DNA of 64,000 nucleotides from positions 2,170,001 to 2,234,000 of the forward strand of contig JAKZAN010000004.1 of the NCBI GenBank assembly GCA_023053545.1, read 5' to 3'. Within the stretch, counting starts at the first letter, position 1, and each line of letters opens with the position of its first letter. The notes under the pieces are model-generated. The model made no database searches. It saw only the letters and a list, made by a program, of their open reading frames with translations, and was not told the DNA's origin. This document shows, one piece after another, positions 1 to 10,816 of this stretch. The translations under genes were made by a program, and so were the position numbers. This DNA comes from Lepidurus packardi (Eukaryota > Arthropoda > Branchiopoda > Notostraca > Triopsidae).

Positions 1-185
1 CGGATGATAATGGTGGTTCGATTTTTTCGAATCAAATGCTTAAGCAGGTATAGGTAAATAACCTAGTTATATATTCTAATATGTCACTTGCTTTATAATA
101 GTTTTGCCAAACCAAGAGGGATGCCAGCAGCTAAGCGTGCAGCAATTGACCGCCGTCTTGTCAAGCTGATCGTAGATGTCAAGCT

Positions 186-345
186 GAAAGTACAACGCAG
201 AGAAGAACACCCTCTTCATGTATATACAGCACGCGGACTATGTCAAAGATGACGAGAAAGTGCGTTCTTGCTCACCTCAATAACGGAGGCAGTGAAGCAT
301 GTCGTGCGTTCGCGTCCTGATTTGGACACAACCATATTCTGGCAC
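186..345 (+). repeat. Direct repeat, copy 1
   Basis: About 150 bp here recur at 597-745 with only a few differences, roughly 410 bp downstream. Both copies contain the same short coding-like stretch (AVKHVVRSR and DYVKDDEKVRS are readable in the second copy). I infer a local duplication inside a gene remnant; no protein family is recognised. Confidence 0.8.
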
Positions 346-596
346 GCCAACATACGTCTCCGCGACTGCGAAAAGGTCCGAATTTGTCCGAAAAAAACAC
401 ACAAGTCAGAAACCACCAATAACATTAAAAACCCTGATTCATTCTTACTACAACACCTAGTAATAGCCGACTTCGACGTTAAATGCTTCGACGAAAAGAA
501 TAACTGGAATTTTTTAGCAGCAGCTGAGACACCTCGTGTCAAGACACGAACACACTCGAGTAAAACAACCTTTGAAGAATCCAGACAAACTCAACA

Positions 597-745
597 AAAG
601 TACAAAGCAGAGAAGAACACCCTCTTCATGTATACACAGCAGGCGGACTATGTCAAAGATGACGAGAAAGTGCGTTCTTGCTCACCTCAATGACGGAGGC
701 AGTGAAGCATGTCGTGCGTTCACGTTCTGATTTGGACACGAACGC
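597..745 (+). repeat. Direct repeat, copy 2
   Basis: Second copy of the 186-345 segment, differing at a handful of positions. The sequence between the copies (346-596) is open in one frame but matches nothing I recognise. Confidence 0.8.
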
Positions 746-1017
746 GACTATTTGGACACCAGCGACTGTTACCAAACCCACTACGCCGGAGTCCCAGCCT
801 CTGCGCGCAGAAACGCTTGTCGCCCAGGAACCACCTGCTGCTGCCCATCCTACGCAGGAGCAACTGATCGATGTTACCCCATTGTCCTCCGTTTTTGACG
901 TTGGCACAACTTTGACGTACGTTGGCACTTGCGTATTCTTTTATTACTATTATTATTACCAAGAGTTTAAAAGATAAGCTTCACTAAAAGCCCTGGCATT
1001 CCAGTTTCTTTGTACCG

Positions 1018-1900
1018 ATGGTGACCCCCAGCATTGCCAAGCCCGTTCAGACTCCAGCTTCAGAGCCAGTACTTCCTGGCGCTGACCTTGTGGAGCTGAA
1101 AGCTTCGATAGAGTGCACCGCGACTGCTGCAATATTCAGCCAAGTTCCTGAGGTAGATTATTTATTTTTCCGTTGCTATTTTAAGAAAGAGAGGGGAGGA
1201 TGAAATGTAAAACAAATTTCTCTCTAGAACAGAAGCGTTGATTCATTATTTTTATTAATATTTTTGTTTAGGCTGGGCAAGCAACGAAAGTGGCTGCGAG
1301 TGCTCGCCTTCACGAAGGGTGGCAAAAGACGATCTTGCCAGCAGACCAGGCTTAGCTCAGCGCTTTTTGACAGCAATAGTACCCTGAAGGCCTCCCTTAT
1401 TACGAATTGGTGGAATCCACCCCCGCCACTAGTTCCAGGGCCCAGTACAGCGCCGCCCAATCGTGACGCGTATTTTCTTCGTCGGCTTTTCCTGTGGATG
1501 CTAAGAAGAATGCGGGCTGTGGACTTTTCGCGTCCCAAATGCGGAGTCGGCAGGAAGCTCACGTCCATGGGGCTGTACCCCCGGGTACGTGCTGTCCTTG
1601 ATTTCAAGGACAGCTACTACCTAGCTTGCGAGTACATGGAATGCCCCAACTGCAAAGTTAGCTTCATTGCGTACATCAACGCATACTAGCGCAGCTACCT
1701 GACGGACTTGCAGCTCGCTTCCCCGCCATCCTGACCTACAGGTACGCATGCGACATTGGCATTATTGGGATGGCCAGGTCTCGCGGGTGGCACTGATGCA
1801 GGAAGCGTACGAGACAGGGATGACTCCCCGACGGGTGCTGTCTTCTTCTTACAAGATGGCTGGAGTCGCGCGGCGGCTAATTCGTATGGCCGCGACATAT
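1018..1900 (+). pseudogene. DUF6729-domain gene remnant with an intron
   Basis: The part from 1272 reads like the DUF6729 family of uncharacterised, transposon-like metazoan proteins. It has a GWQKT stretch, then WWNPPPP, then a Cys-rich block (PKCGVGRKLTSMGLYPRVR, YYLACEYMECPNC) with paired cysteines that look metal-binding. A clean GT-AG intron of 119 nt lies at 1153-1271, joining CAAGTTCCTGAG to GCTGGGCAAGC. The gene is broken: the frame changes shortly after the GWQKT stretch (near 1350) and again after 1690, where family-like LTYRYACD continues in another frame. Upstream open stretches at 678-977 and 1018-1152 are Pro/Thr/Ala-rich and may be earlier exons. The function of the family is unknown to me. 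Confidence 0.6.
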
Positions 1901-2171
1901 GTATTTATTTGCATTGTTTTCCCCCTTTTTTTTCTTCTCTTCCCCCCGGTGACCGAGAACATCATGCCCCAGCTTCCAGCTTTCCGGATTTCTAATGTTC
2001 GTTGTTCTAATGTTTCGTAGTTTCTAATGTTCGTAAAACATCGTTGCACATTTTGTACGTTTGTATTTTTACGTTTATGGTTTATTTGTAATTCAGCTTA
2101 TTTTTTGTTGTTTGTTATTGTTTTTAGTTTTGTTGTTTGTAACACAAAATGACAAATAAATAAATAAATGA
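1901..2171. other. T-rich low-complexity spacer
   Basis: T-rich and GTTT-rich sequence ending in a short AAAT-repeat run at about 2150-2168, just before the LINE begins. No gene seen. Confidence 0.7.
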
Positions 2172-2205
2172 ATTTCACTTACTGCACATTACGAGGGAGG
2201 CACAA

Positions 2206-2836
2206 GTGCTAGACGCACTTAAGGAATACGGACGAATCATAAAATTTCGCCGTGAAATCTTCACAGGAACTAACATTTTCAAAGTGGCAAGGGAAAGGGC
2301 CACTGTTCAATTCCTAATGACAAAGGATGTACCTCCCTTTGTAGATATTTTGGGCGCATCCGTACAGATCCAATACCCTGGGCAGAAAGAAATGTGCAAC
2401 TACTGCAAAAGCCTAGGTCACAACCGAAATGCATGCCCGAAGCTAGCTTCGAAGCAAAAAAGATTCGAGGAGGACTTCCCTCCATTGATTGCTGACAGTG
2501 CTGGCGCAGGGAGAACAACAGAGGAGGAGGTTCGGAGCGCAGTAGCAAACCCGGAGCCCCTCGGAGACACACCAGAGGTGGGTCAGGGTCCGACACGTCG
2601 GCCAACATAGGGGGGTGACACGGGGAATAATGCAGAGTTAGAAGCTCAGATAGAGCAAGAGATGGAGGTACAGGAGTGTGTCATAGAAGTACCAGTCTCA
2701 GAGGCGTCCATCTTGACAAAAGAGGTGAATACTGCGGAACTAGCAGCTTTAGAGGTCCAGAACCGTTTTGAAGTTTTAGGGACACTAGGCGTAGAGGACG
2801 AAGGGTCCAAGAAAACCGAAGAAAATCTGATAGTAC
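2206..2836 (+). pseudogene. LINE ORF1, first part (zinc-knuckle RNA-binding protein)
   Basis: ORF1 proteins bind LINE RNA in a ribonucleoprotein particle. The frame from before 2206 to 2610 shows a conserved block ending in a zinc knuckle, CNYCKSLGHNRNACP (C-x2-C-x4-H-x4-C). The reading frame then shifts near the run of G at 2609-2616 and continues as a Glu-rich segment (EAQIEQEMEVQECV) to 2836, where the inserted LTR fragment starts. Homology continues upstream of 2206 to about 2175 with no ATG, so the true N-terminus was lost by 5' truncation. The rest of ORF1 is at 4393-4846. Confidence 0.75.
2712..2836 (+). repeat. 125-bp perfect direct repeat, left copy
   Basis: This part of LINE ORF1 is repeated without a mismatch at 4393-4517. 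The two copies exactly flank the LTR-element fragment 2837-4392. At 125 bp it is far longer than an LTR-element target duplication (4-6 bp). Confidence 0.95.
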
Positions 2837-4392
2837 TGTAATGACTTGTGTTTCAGTATTTAATATGACCCTTGTACCTGAGTGATACCAACATTGCCAA
2901 TCGCGGTACCTGACCTTGGAGGGGGATTGCGAATAAACAACAACGAGTAGAGAGAGCTAAGGAGAAAGGAAGTCCAACATAGGGTGTGAATTAACCTGAG
3001 CATTATCCATAATACAAGCATCCATCGGCAATCAAAACCTGTGTAGTTAGATCCATCACATAAATCTGGCGACGAGGATAGTGGAAAAATAACAACGCGT
3101 GCACTGCAAAAGCAAATACCAACCTGCCAATAAGCACGAACACGGCAAGCGGTTAGAAGATGGAAGAATTACGGCCACAACTGACATTATTTGACCCCTA
3201 TACGGACGAACGAACAGCCGGCCAAAGATGGGAGAGATGGTTAAGAGGTTTCAACACGGCCGTGGCAGCGTTTGATATCCAGAGCGACAAGCGGAAGAAG
3301 AACATGCTGTTGCACTACGCAGGAGAGGATGTTCAAGACATAGTGGAGACCCTGGATATAACACCACTACCGAAGACATCGTCTATGGCGACGGATGGAG
3401 CATCAACGAAAGCTGAGAAGGAAACGGTTTATGAGGCACTGTGCCGAGCTCTCAATAATTACTTTAATCCTAGGAAGAAGACGGCGTACCAGATCTACAT
3501 GTTTCGTCAAGAGAGACAGAAACCGGATGAGTCTATGGACGCATTTCAGACAAGGATAAGGAGAATGGCGAAGCATTGTCAGTTTGCTGATGTGGAAACA
3601 GAAATCAAGATGCAGATAATCCAAAACTGCGCGTCGGATAAGTTCCGCGAGCGACTCTTAGAAAAGCCCGACATCCCGCTCAGTAAAATTTTAGACAAAG
3701 CAAGAGCGATGGAAAGTGCCGCCCAACAGGCCCAACAGATGTCAGCACCCAAGGCAGAACAGGTCAACCGTCTCATGCCCCTGCCAGCCGATGCCAACAA
3801 ACAATGCAAGTTCTGTGGCAAACGTTATCACGACAAATTGGAGAATTGTCCAGCACGAGGGAAGAAATGTAACGGCTGCGGAAAACTGAACCATTACCAA
3901 AAATGTTGTCTTTCCAAGCAAGGGCCGAAGCCAGCAAAACAAGAACACCAGAAAAAGCGGCAAGATCAGATCCGAGTTGTAGACGAAGATCCAGCAGTTT
4001 CTAGTGAAGACGACGAGTATGTATGGATCATACGCGATCCTGATGAGCCGTCGCTGAAAGTAGATCTGTTGGTAAACGGGAAAGAAGTCAGGGTGATAGT
4101 GGACACCGGGTCGACGGTTAACGTCATCGACAAGACAACGTACGAAGCAATGGGATGCCCAGTTCTGGAACAGCCAGCCAAACGGGTATACTCATTTGAT
4201 GGTACCAAACCAATGAAGATTCGTGGAAGCTTTCCGGCAATCATACAACATAAAAACAATCGAACAAGCACCACAGTCCTAGTTTACGATGACGCAAAGG
4301 AGAACCTTCTGTCCTTTCAAACGTCCAAAGAACTGAAGCTCATCGAAATATCCGACAGCATAACGGAAGATGATGGCCTAAGCGATGTTCAA
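2837..4392 (+). mobile_element. Gypsy-like LTR element fragment (LTR, PBS, gag, protease), fossil
   Basis: The fragment starts with a probable LTR, 2837-3060 (TG...CA), followed at once by a primer-binding-site-like TGGCGACGAGG at 3067. The open frame from 3160 is a Gypsy-type gag followed by a retroviral-type aspartic protease. The gag has two Cys/His clusters (CKFCGKRYHDKLENC and CNGCGKLNHYQKCC) and the protease has the active-site motif VDTGSTVNVID around codon 320. No reverse transcriptase, integrase or 3' LTR is present, so this is a broken, partial copy. The perfect LINE duplication around it indicates recent arrival. Confidence 0.85.
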
Positions 4393-4517
4393 CTTGACAA
4401 AAGAGGTGAATACTGCGGAACTAGCAGCTTTAGAGGTCCAGAACCGTTTTGAAGTTTTAGGGACACTAGGCGTAGAGGACGAAGGGTCCAAGAAAACCGA
4501 AGAAAATCTGATAGTAC
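4393..4517 (+). repeat. 125-bp perfect direct repeat, right copy
   Basis: Identical to 2712-2836. This copy is in register with the rest of LINE ORF1 (to 4846), so it is probably the original and the left copy, or its junction, arose with the insertion. Confidence 0.95.
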
Positions 4518-4846
4518 AACAAGAAAATACAAATAAAATTGAGAAAACCCAAAGCCTGGAAACACCAAACCAGGCACCTAAAACAACTAAGCTGCAGCAA
4601 GCTAGGGAAAAATCAGGACACAGCTTACGCCTGAAAAAAATGCGCACAGGTGAATATGAAAATTTGAATACGCCAGAGAAATCGAAGGAAGCACAGGATA
4701 ATCCAATCGAAAGCAGGGAAAGAACTGAAGAGGTACAGAAAGAACCGATGTTACTCGTACCCCAATCAATAAAGAAAAAGTGTACGCCAATAACAACTAG
4801 ATCGCAGAGAGCAGCGTCGATAAGGGCAGGTAAATCCCCACGCTAA
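4518..4846 (+). pseudogene. LINE ORF1, C-terminal part
   Basis: Continuation of LINE ORF1 after the inserted LTR fragment. It is highly charged, rich in Glu, Lys and Gln, and ends with a basic tail (TTRSQRAASIRAGKSPR). It stops one base before the ORF2 start codon at 4848, the tight ORF1-ORF2 spacing seen in many LINEs. No domain is visible here. The frame is open throughout. Confidence 0.7.
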
Positions 4847-4847
4847 A

Positions 4848-7800
4848 ATGCAAAGTTTAAATGAAGAGATTAAGTTATGTAGTCTAAATATAAGAGGTCT
4901 AAAACAACCGATGAAGCAGAAACTGTGGACAAACTTTATTGAAAAATACGAAATAGATATAGTCTGCTTTCAGGAATTCAATATAGATTTCAACCCAAAT
5001 CCTGATAGATTTGATCTCATTTGTGATTTAGGACCTGGAAAACCAGGTATAGGTATTCTCTATAAAAAGAGCTTGAATTAAAGAATTTTAAAACATCAAC
5101 GACAGGTAGAATCTTACAAGCTTTTTTTAAAAACTTTATCGTGTTAAATGTCTATGGCCACCCAGGTAATCACCCAGCAGACGAGAGAAATGAGCTTTTT
5201 AATATATTTTTACCAATTTATCTTAAAAATGAAAACACACATACAGTATTAGTGGGCGATTTTAACGTTGTAATAGACGTGAAAGACGCTACCACACCGC
5301 GCATGAACGAGTTCCTAAAACGCGCAATAAAAGGCTTTGAACTAGTCGACGCATATCGCCTTCAACACGCACTAACAACAGACTTTACCTTTCTACACCC
5401 CAAAGGAGGAGCTAGACTCGACAGAATTTATTTGGGCAAAGGTTTGAAAAATAATTTTCATAAAATAGAACACACAACTTTCGTGGGATCTGACCACAAA
5501 GCGGTCATAGTAACACTCAAAGGCGCCCATGAAGACATAACAAGAAAAGAAATAAGACGGAGACCCAATAGATGGCACCTAAACCAAGACATGTTAAGCG
5601 ACCCGCGCTTCGACATACACGTTAAGGAACTAACTCAAGAGTTTACTACACGACTGGATTCAAAGAAACCTTACATAAGGTGCTGGAATAATTATAAAAA
5701 GAAAATTCAGCTATTTGCCAAGGGCCTCCAGCAAGAGATAAAGATTGAGCAAAATGTACTGAGATCGTTTTACAAGAGTTGTTTCGATGAAGCAAGTGAG
5801 AAAGTCAGTGCAAAAACAGGGGGTTGGGAGGACTTTGTGTACTATAGACAAAAATTGAGAGAAATGGAAACAAGTCAAATACAAGATGCATTATACAAAA
5901 GCCAAATAGATAGTATACAAAAGGGCGAACAAGCAAGCCTATCTCACGTACTGGAAGAAAAAAGGAAAGCTAACCAGAGCATCTTTAAAAGTTTACGAAG
6001 AACAGATGGGGAGCTGATTCACAAGGAAGAGGACATGAGAGTTTTATTCGAAAACCATTTCCAAACTATCTACACACCGGAAGAAGAAACAGAAGAATCG
6101 GAAGTTTTTGGAACAACTTTTTTAGAGACGGCAATATCCAATGATGACCTAGAAAATTTAAATCAAACTATAACGTGCAGAGAAGTTAGAACAGCAATTA
6201 ATTTATTACCTCGGAATAAATCCCCAGGACCGGACGGGCTTAGTGTCGAATTCTATACAAGATTTGCAGAGATTTTATCACCTCTACTGGTACTTTTAGC
6301 CAATGAAGTCTTCCCGGGGGGGCTCAAAGAGGGAGACAATGACAGTCTACTTAAACTTTTAGCGAAGGGAGGAGATAAAAAAAACATTCAAAACTGGAGA
6401 CCAATCGCACTACTAAACTCAGACTATAAAATTTTAGCAAAGTTGCTCGCTGAGCGAATTAAGCCATATCTAACGCAGGTAATCGTTCCTCATCAAACTG
6501 GGGGAGTACCCGGGAGGAACATTACGGACAACTTAACTAAAATTAGGAATGCAATAGAGTTTGCAACAGAGAGGTACAGGCAATATCCAGAAAACTTTAG
6601 TAATTATAAAATCGATTCAATTGCGAGATTAGGCGTCATCGCACTAGATCTCGAGAAAGCATACGATAGAGTAAACAGAAGCTACTTATTTAAAATCATG
6701 AAACTTTACGGCTTCCCAGACTACATCATTAATAGCATACAAGGACTCTACGAACATGCGAGATGCAAAATCTTAATCAATAAAATATCCACCAAGCCGG
6801 TAAACTTGAATAGAGGAGTAAGACAAGGGTGTCCTTTATCTCTTTATTTATTTAGTATATATATAAACCCTTTATTAACCAAATTAGCACATGAATTGCA
6901 TGGGTTTGATATCATAGGGGAAAAACAGACAGTAACGGGTTACGTGGATGATCTAACAATACTAACGGCTAAGGAGACGGATTTTAAACTTATAGAGAAA
7001 ACCCTAGATGCCTTTTGTCACTCATCAGGTGCAAAAATTAACTGGGAAAAATCAAGCATTATCGCTTTTGGGGCATGGCAGGGGAGAGAAGACTGGGCCA
7101 TACCAAAATTGAAAACCAAGCAAGATTTGCAGATTCTAGGGATTACCTTCAAGCAAAACATGTCCGAAACAATTTCCAATAACTCAAAAATTACAGTACA
7201 ATATGCAACTAAGAAATTCTACGTCTGGAAAACAATATTTTTATCCATTCATCAAAAAGTTAGTTACGTCAACCTTTATATTTTACCACTTTTATATCAC
7301 CTGGCAAGAATTTTACCAATTACAAAGCCCTGCATACGATTGATGAAACAAAAAGTAGGGACCTTTGTATCGGGCGGTAGGTTGGAGAGATTAGCCTATG
7401 AAGAAATTTTAAACGCACGTGCAGACGGGGGACTGGGCCTCGTGGACCTAGAGAGCCAGTGTAAAAGCTTCCAGTTACAGAAGCTGTGGAATGACTCACA
7501 ATCAACCGACAGAGCTACGAAAAGAATTGTAACGTATTTTACGGTTATACCATGGCGTAAAATATACCAAACACCAAATGGACCCAAAGCGGAAGTTATA
7601 CCCCTGTCATTAAAAGAGGCGCTCACAACAATGGGCGAACTCGCACATTTTTTAAAACGCGACCAAGCCTTCCCAAGAAAGGAAGTGTATCAGTTTTTAA
7701 CTGCAAAAAAATTAAAAACACCCAAGGTTATAGCTAAATACGGAGACAATGATTACCCAACTATTTGGAAAAACCTTAGCAGTAAAATTTTAACCTTGGA

Positions 7801-8260
7801 AGTTAAAGATCACGTATTCTATCAGGTGCACGACATCCACCCTACCACGGTAAGATTAAAAAGATGTAGACAGTCAGTGACGGACGTATGCGACCAATGC
7901 CAATGCAAAGAAGATATTAATCACACTTTTTCTTGCAAAAAGCTTCAAACAGCTAATGATTGGGCAAAGAGTGTCCTAGTTCGAGTACTGCCGAATACAC
8001 TCATGTCGAAGGCGTACATGCTCGATTTTCAGGTAGACGGGAGGGAGAGCCACCAAGCGAGTGTGTGGTTTATGGCCGAGTACGCATACCACCTGTGGAA
8101 AGCGAGAAAAAAAGGTGACGATGCAGCAGGCGAAATAAAAGCTAGAATGAAACATCGTTTAGAAATACAACGGAACGTAAGCCCAGCGCTGGCAACACTG
8201 AGCTGCATATTCCAGAATAAGAACCTTTTCTTTATATTTGCCTGCTTGGCTAAGCATATC

Positions 8261-8313
<53 letters not shown>

Positions 8314-8338
8314 TCATTGCTGTCGGTTAAAAGCATAG
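4848..8338 (+). pseudogene. LINE ORF2: endonuclease plus reverse transcriptase, one frameshift
   Basis: ORF2 nicks target DNA and copies the LINE RNA into it. The N-terminal APE-type endonuclease shows SLNIRGL, the catalytic FQEF, GDFNVVID and GSDHKAV. The reverse transcriptase spans about 6180-6990, with SPGPDG, WRPIALLN, ALDLEKAYDRVNRS, RGVRQGCPLS and the YVDD catalytic box. A C-terminal Cys/His cluster, CDQCQCKEDINHTFSC, lies near 7890-7935. One single-base length change in the A-run at 5063-5068 separates codons 1-78 from the rest; the frame is then open to 8338. The frame runs straight into the poly(A) tract with no stop before it, so the 3' UTR is absent or nearly so. Confidence 0.85.
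8263..8314 (+). repeat. LINE 3' tail: poly(A) followed by (TA)n
   Basis: About 35 A residues followed by roughly nine TA units mark the 3' end of the LINE insertion. Its preserved length fits a recent insertion. Confidence 0.9.
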
Positions 8339-8828
8339 TGTTCTAAAACAAACCGATTGGTTCAGTAGAGGTTCAGTAAAAAAGCTGGATTTTAGATTAA
8401 TGTAGAACACCCTACCAAAAAAGATGTAGAACCTTTGGTTCCCAAGAAACTGTGTGATTCACAAGATGTTGTTTGATTAACCAGGAAACCGAACCCCCCT
8501 CAAAATAAAAAAAAATAAAAAAAAAAAAAAAAAAAAAAAAATCCCCTTGTCTTTATACTTGCCAAATGTAGAACACTAGAAATGTAACACTAAACTGAAA
8601 TCTAACACTTCCACATTTGAAGAAAAAACAATGAAATGGACGCATCCACAGCAAAAACAGAGAACGGGACGTAATCAACATCTTATAGAAGCTTACACCA
8701 GGATTGCCGCTTAATAGACGAATATTAGTTTAAACCACCAAAACATAATCAACAAATGGATTTACTGCAACACATTGCAGATACGTTTTTGGATACCCAA
8801 TGCAAAATTACCCAAAAAAAAACTCCTG
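8315..8828. other. Unassigned spacer with a second A-rich run
   Basis: AT-rich sequence with an A-rich run at about 8507-8540, which may be the tail of another retroposed piece. No coding region recognised. Confidence 0.5.
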
Positions 8829-8904
8829 GAAGTCAAGCTGCGTCGGGCCCGGTCAGTACTTGGATGGGTGACCGCCTGGGAACACCGGGTGCTGTTGGCT
8901 TTTT
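8829..8904 (+). rRNA. 5S rRNA 3' fragment (pseudogene)
   Basis: The sequence matches the 3' part of metazoan 5S rRNA from about nucleotide 48 to the end, including TACTTGGATGGGTGACCGCC (box C region) and CACCGGGTGCTGTTGGCT, followed by a T-run typical of a Pol III terminator. The first about 47 nt are missing, so it cannot make functional 5S rRNA. It could be a retroposed fragment or part of a 5S-derived SINE. Confidence 0.85.
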
Positions 8905-9059
8905 CGTAAATTTTCATTTTGAACCTGCTCCACTCTAAAACCGAACCGAAACTAAGGAAAGTAAAATCCGTCTTTACTTTGAGGAGGGGCATTTTCTGTC
9001 TTTCAGCTCCGAGTAGTTTGGGTTTCTTTTGGGTTAACCTACATAAGCTACATAAGCCT

Positions 9060-9611
9060 CCGCAAAGACCCGCAACGGTCCAAGTCTGAATGATTACCTA
9101 GAATGTGGCCCCGCCTTGAATCTTGACCTGATGCATATTCTTCTTACCTTTCGAACGTACAAAATCCCGCTACTTGCTGACATCGAAAAAGCGTTTCCGC
9201 AAATAGAAATCAACCCAAATGATCGCAACGTGGTACGGTTTCTCTGGGTGCGTGACCCCAGTAACCCCAATTCCGAGCTTGTTGGATTTCGTTGGAACCG
9301 ACTGATTTTTGGGATGAAAAGCAGTCCGTTTATTTTGGCCGCCACCATTCAACATCATTTATCCAAGGAAAGGCCGTTGTATCCCGACACCGTGGACACC
9401 CTGAATAATTCAATGTACGTCGACGATGTCGTAGCTGGAGCAAATTCTGTTAACGAAGCTGTGAAGTTTGTCGCCGAAGCCCGAACCATTTTCTGCCACG
9501 CGGGAATGAATTTGAGGAGATGGACGACGTCTGAGCCTGGCCTTCAGGAACAAATTGAACCTGGGAATACCGACGAACCTATCACATTCCATGGCCAGGA
9601 ATCCGTTAAGG
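9060..9611 (+). mobile_element. BEL/Pao reverse-transcriptase fragment, fossil
   Basis: The coding stretch reads as the reverse transcriptase of a BEL/Pao LTR retrotransposon. It has LADIEKAFPQI (first catalytic Asp region), RFLWVRD, FGMKSSPFIL and the YVDD box (SMYVDDVVAGA), and a conserved lead-in (CGPALNLDL) lies just upstream. It is a broken piece with no LTRs, protease or integrase beside it, and it is cut off on the right by a hAT-type inverted end at 9612. An old remnant. Confidence 0.85.
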
Positions 9612-10358
9612 CAGCGGTCCCCAAACTATTTGTCGCGACCCACTGGTGGGTCGCGAACTGATAGGAAGTGGGTCGCGAGACGGGCATACAAGTAGAGCAA
9701 TTCCTAGCATTTTCCTGTGGCTGCTCTGGAGCACCACTTTCTTACTACGAGAATTTTTAAAAGAGCTGATTTCCGTGTACTGAATTAGAAGTAAGAGAAA
9801 CATTCTCCAGAGCAATCACTGAAAGTGCCATTACATTGGAGTGAATGTGCATCACTTCCTGCGCCTCTCAACGTTTAGGGCAATCCAGATGGGGAACAGT
9901 GAACTACACCACACCAGGGTTTGTGCGTGCGCCATTCGTAGTTGCTATTCAGTCACACCGTGGTTGTTATGAGCACGCTGGTACCTCAACATGAGTGATA
10001 AACAAAAAGCGTGGGAAAACTTTTTTAAGAAAAGGGATAGGCCCAATGATGGGGCGTCAGCAGAAGAGTCTAAGATTGCTAAGAAGAAGAAAGTTGTTAT
10101 TCGAAAATATCAAGAGTCTTTCTTAAAGTACGGTTTCAGTGCAACGGGTGATTCGCACTGCCCATTCCCGCTGTGTGTTATATGTGGCGAGCAGATAGCA
10201 AACGAGTCAATGAAATCCTCGAAAATGCTTCGCCACATAGAAACAAAGCACGCTGCCTTGAAAGATAAGCCCCTGGAGTTCTTTTAAAGAAAAAAACTAG
10301 AATATCAAGAGCAGGCAAAATTACTAAAGGCTACAACTACGCTGAATGTATCAGCAGG
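9612..10358 (+). mobile_element. hAT transposon, 5' fragment (ZBED5-like)
   Basis: It begins with CAGCGGTCCCCAAACT, a typical hAT/Charlie-type terminal inverted repeat, followed by repeated GTGGGTCGCG motifs. It contains the N-terminal part of a BED-finger transposase (9991-10287). Homology stops near 10358 and no right-hand inverted end is found, so only the 5' end is present. It sits against the BEL/Pao fragment. Confidence 0.7.
9991..10287 (+). pseudogene. hAT transposase N-terminus, ZBED5/FAM200-like
   Basis: 98 codons from an ATG. The protein matches the start of the ZBED5-type hAT transposases: a basic head (KKKKVVIRKYQESFLKYGF), then a BED-like zinc finger (CPFPLCVICGEQIAN..., MLRHIETKHAALKDKPLEFF). 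A stop follows at 10287, but family-like sequence (KLEYQEQAKLLKATTTLN) continues for about 20 codons beyond it. The RNase H-fold catalytic core and dimerisation region are absent, so this is a dead fragment. Confidence 0.75.
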
Positions 10359-10565
10359 GACGTAGCCACATATAAGAAAAGTACGCAACTGCGTACCAAT
10401 TGCTTTCCGAAAGGGCCCCAAAATGTCAAACCAAAAAGGAAAAAGTATGCAGCTAATGAAGCTTTCTAGGAAAAAAAGAACCAAGTTGAGGAATTGAACA
10501 TGCATTCGTATAAATGGGACTTCTCGTTTCTAGCAAAAAAAAAGTCTCCCTCTAATTAGCACCTA

Positions 10566-10816
10566 GTCCGGTTTGCATATAGCCAAAACCAAACCTGTAC
10601 AAACCAGGATAGGGGAAACAGCATGGGGAAAGTTCTTACAGCGTTGCCACTTGATGACAAAATTGGTGCTTATAAGAGTAAGTCCAAGTGCTGCTAAGAT
10701 TTAGTGTGCTAAGATTATTACCCTAACCTAACCTAACATAACCTCAACTTATTTTGACACGATCTGGCAACGCTGTGGTTTGTACAGGTTGGGTTTTGGC
10801 TATATGCGTCCGGTTT
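10566..10816. mobile_element. MITE, 233 bp, with 32-bp inverted ends and 9-bp target duplication
   Basis: The element proper is 10575-10807. Its ends, 10575-10606 and 10776-10807, are inverted copies with one or two mismatches (GCATATAGCCAAAACC at the left). A second inner inverted pair (CAGCGTTGCCA / TGGCAACGCTG) abuts the right arm. It is flanked by a perfect direct repeat GTCCGGTTT at 10566-10574 and 10808-10816. A 9-bp duplication and long inverted ends fit the Mutator-like superfamily. It has no coding capacity and must be mobilised in trans. Confidence 0.9.

Larger units (their letters stand above)
2172..8314 (+). mobile_element. LINE retrotransposon, L1/Tx1-like, 5'-truncated, interrupted
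   Basis: A two-ORF non-LTR retrotransposon: ORF1 with a CCHC zinc knuckle, ORF2 with an APE-type endonuclease and reverse transcriptase, and a 3' poly(A) tract running into TA repeats (8263-8314). An LTR-element fragment occupies 2837-4392. The 5' end is lost because ORF1 homology starts without an initiator near 2180. ORF2 has a single frame break over about 1,160 codons, so the copy is young. Assignment to the L1/Tx1 side of the LINE tree rests on RT motif style (SPGPDG, RGVRQGCPLS, YVDD) and a CCHC-type ORF1; a CR1-related clade is not excluded. Confidence 0.85.

Noticed and set aside
2712-4517. The 125-bp repeat as a normal target site duplication
   Set aside because: LTR integrases give 4-6 bp; another joining mechanism is needed.
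10716-10747. CCTAACCTAACCTAAC run resembling telomeric repeats
   Set aside because: Only about three degenerate units, inside a MITE; no array.
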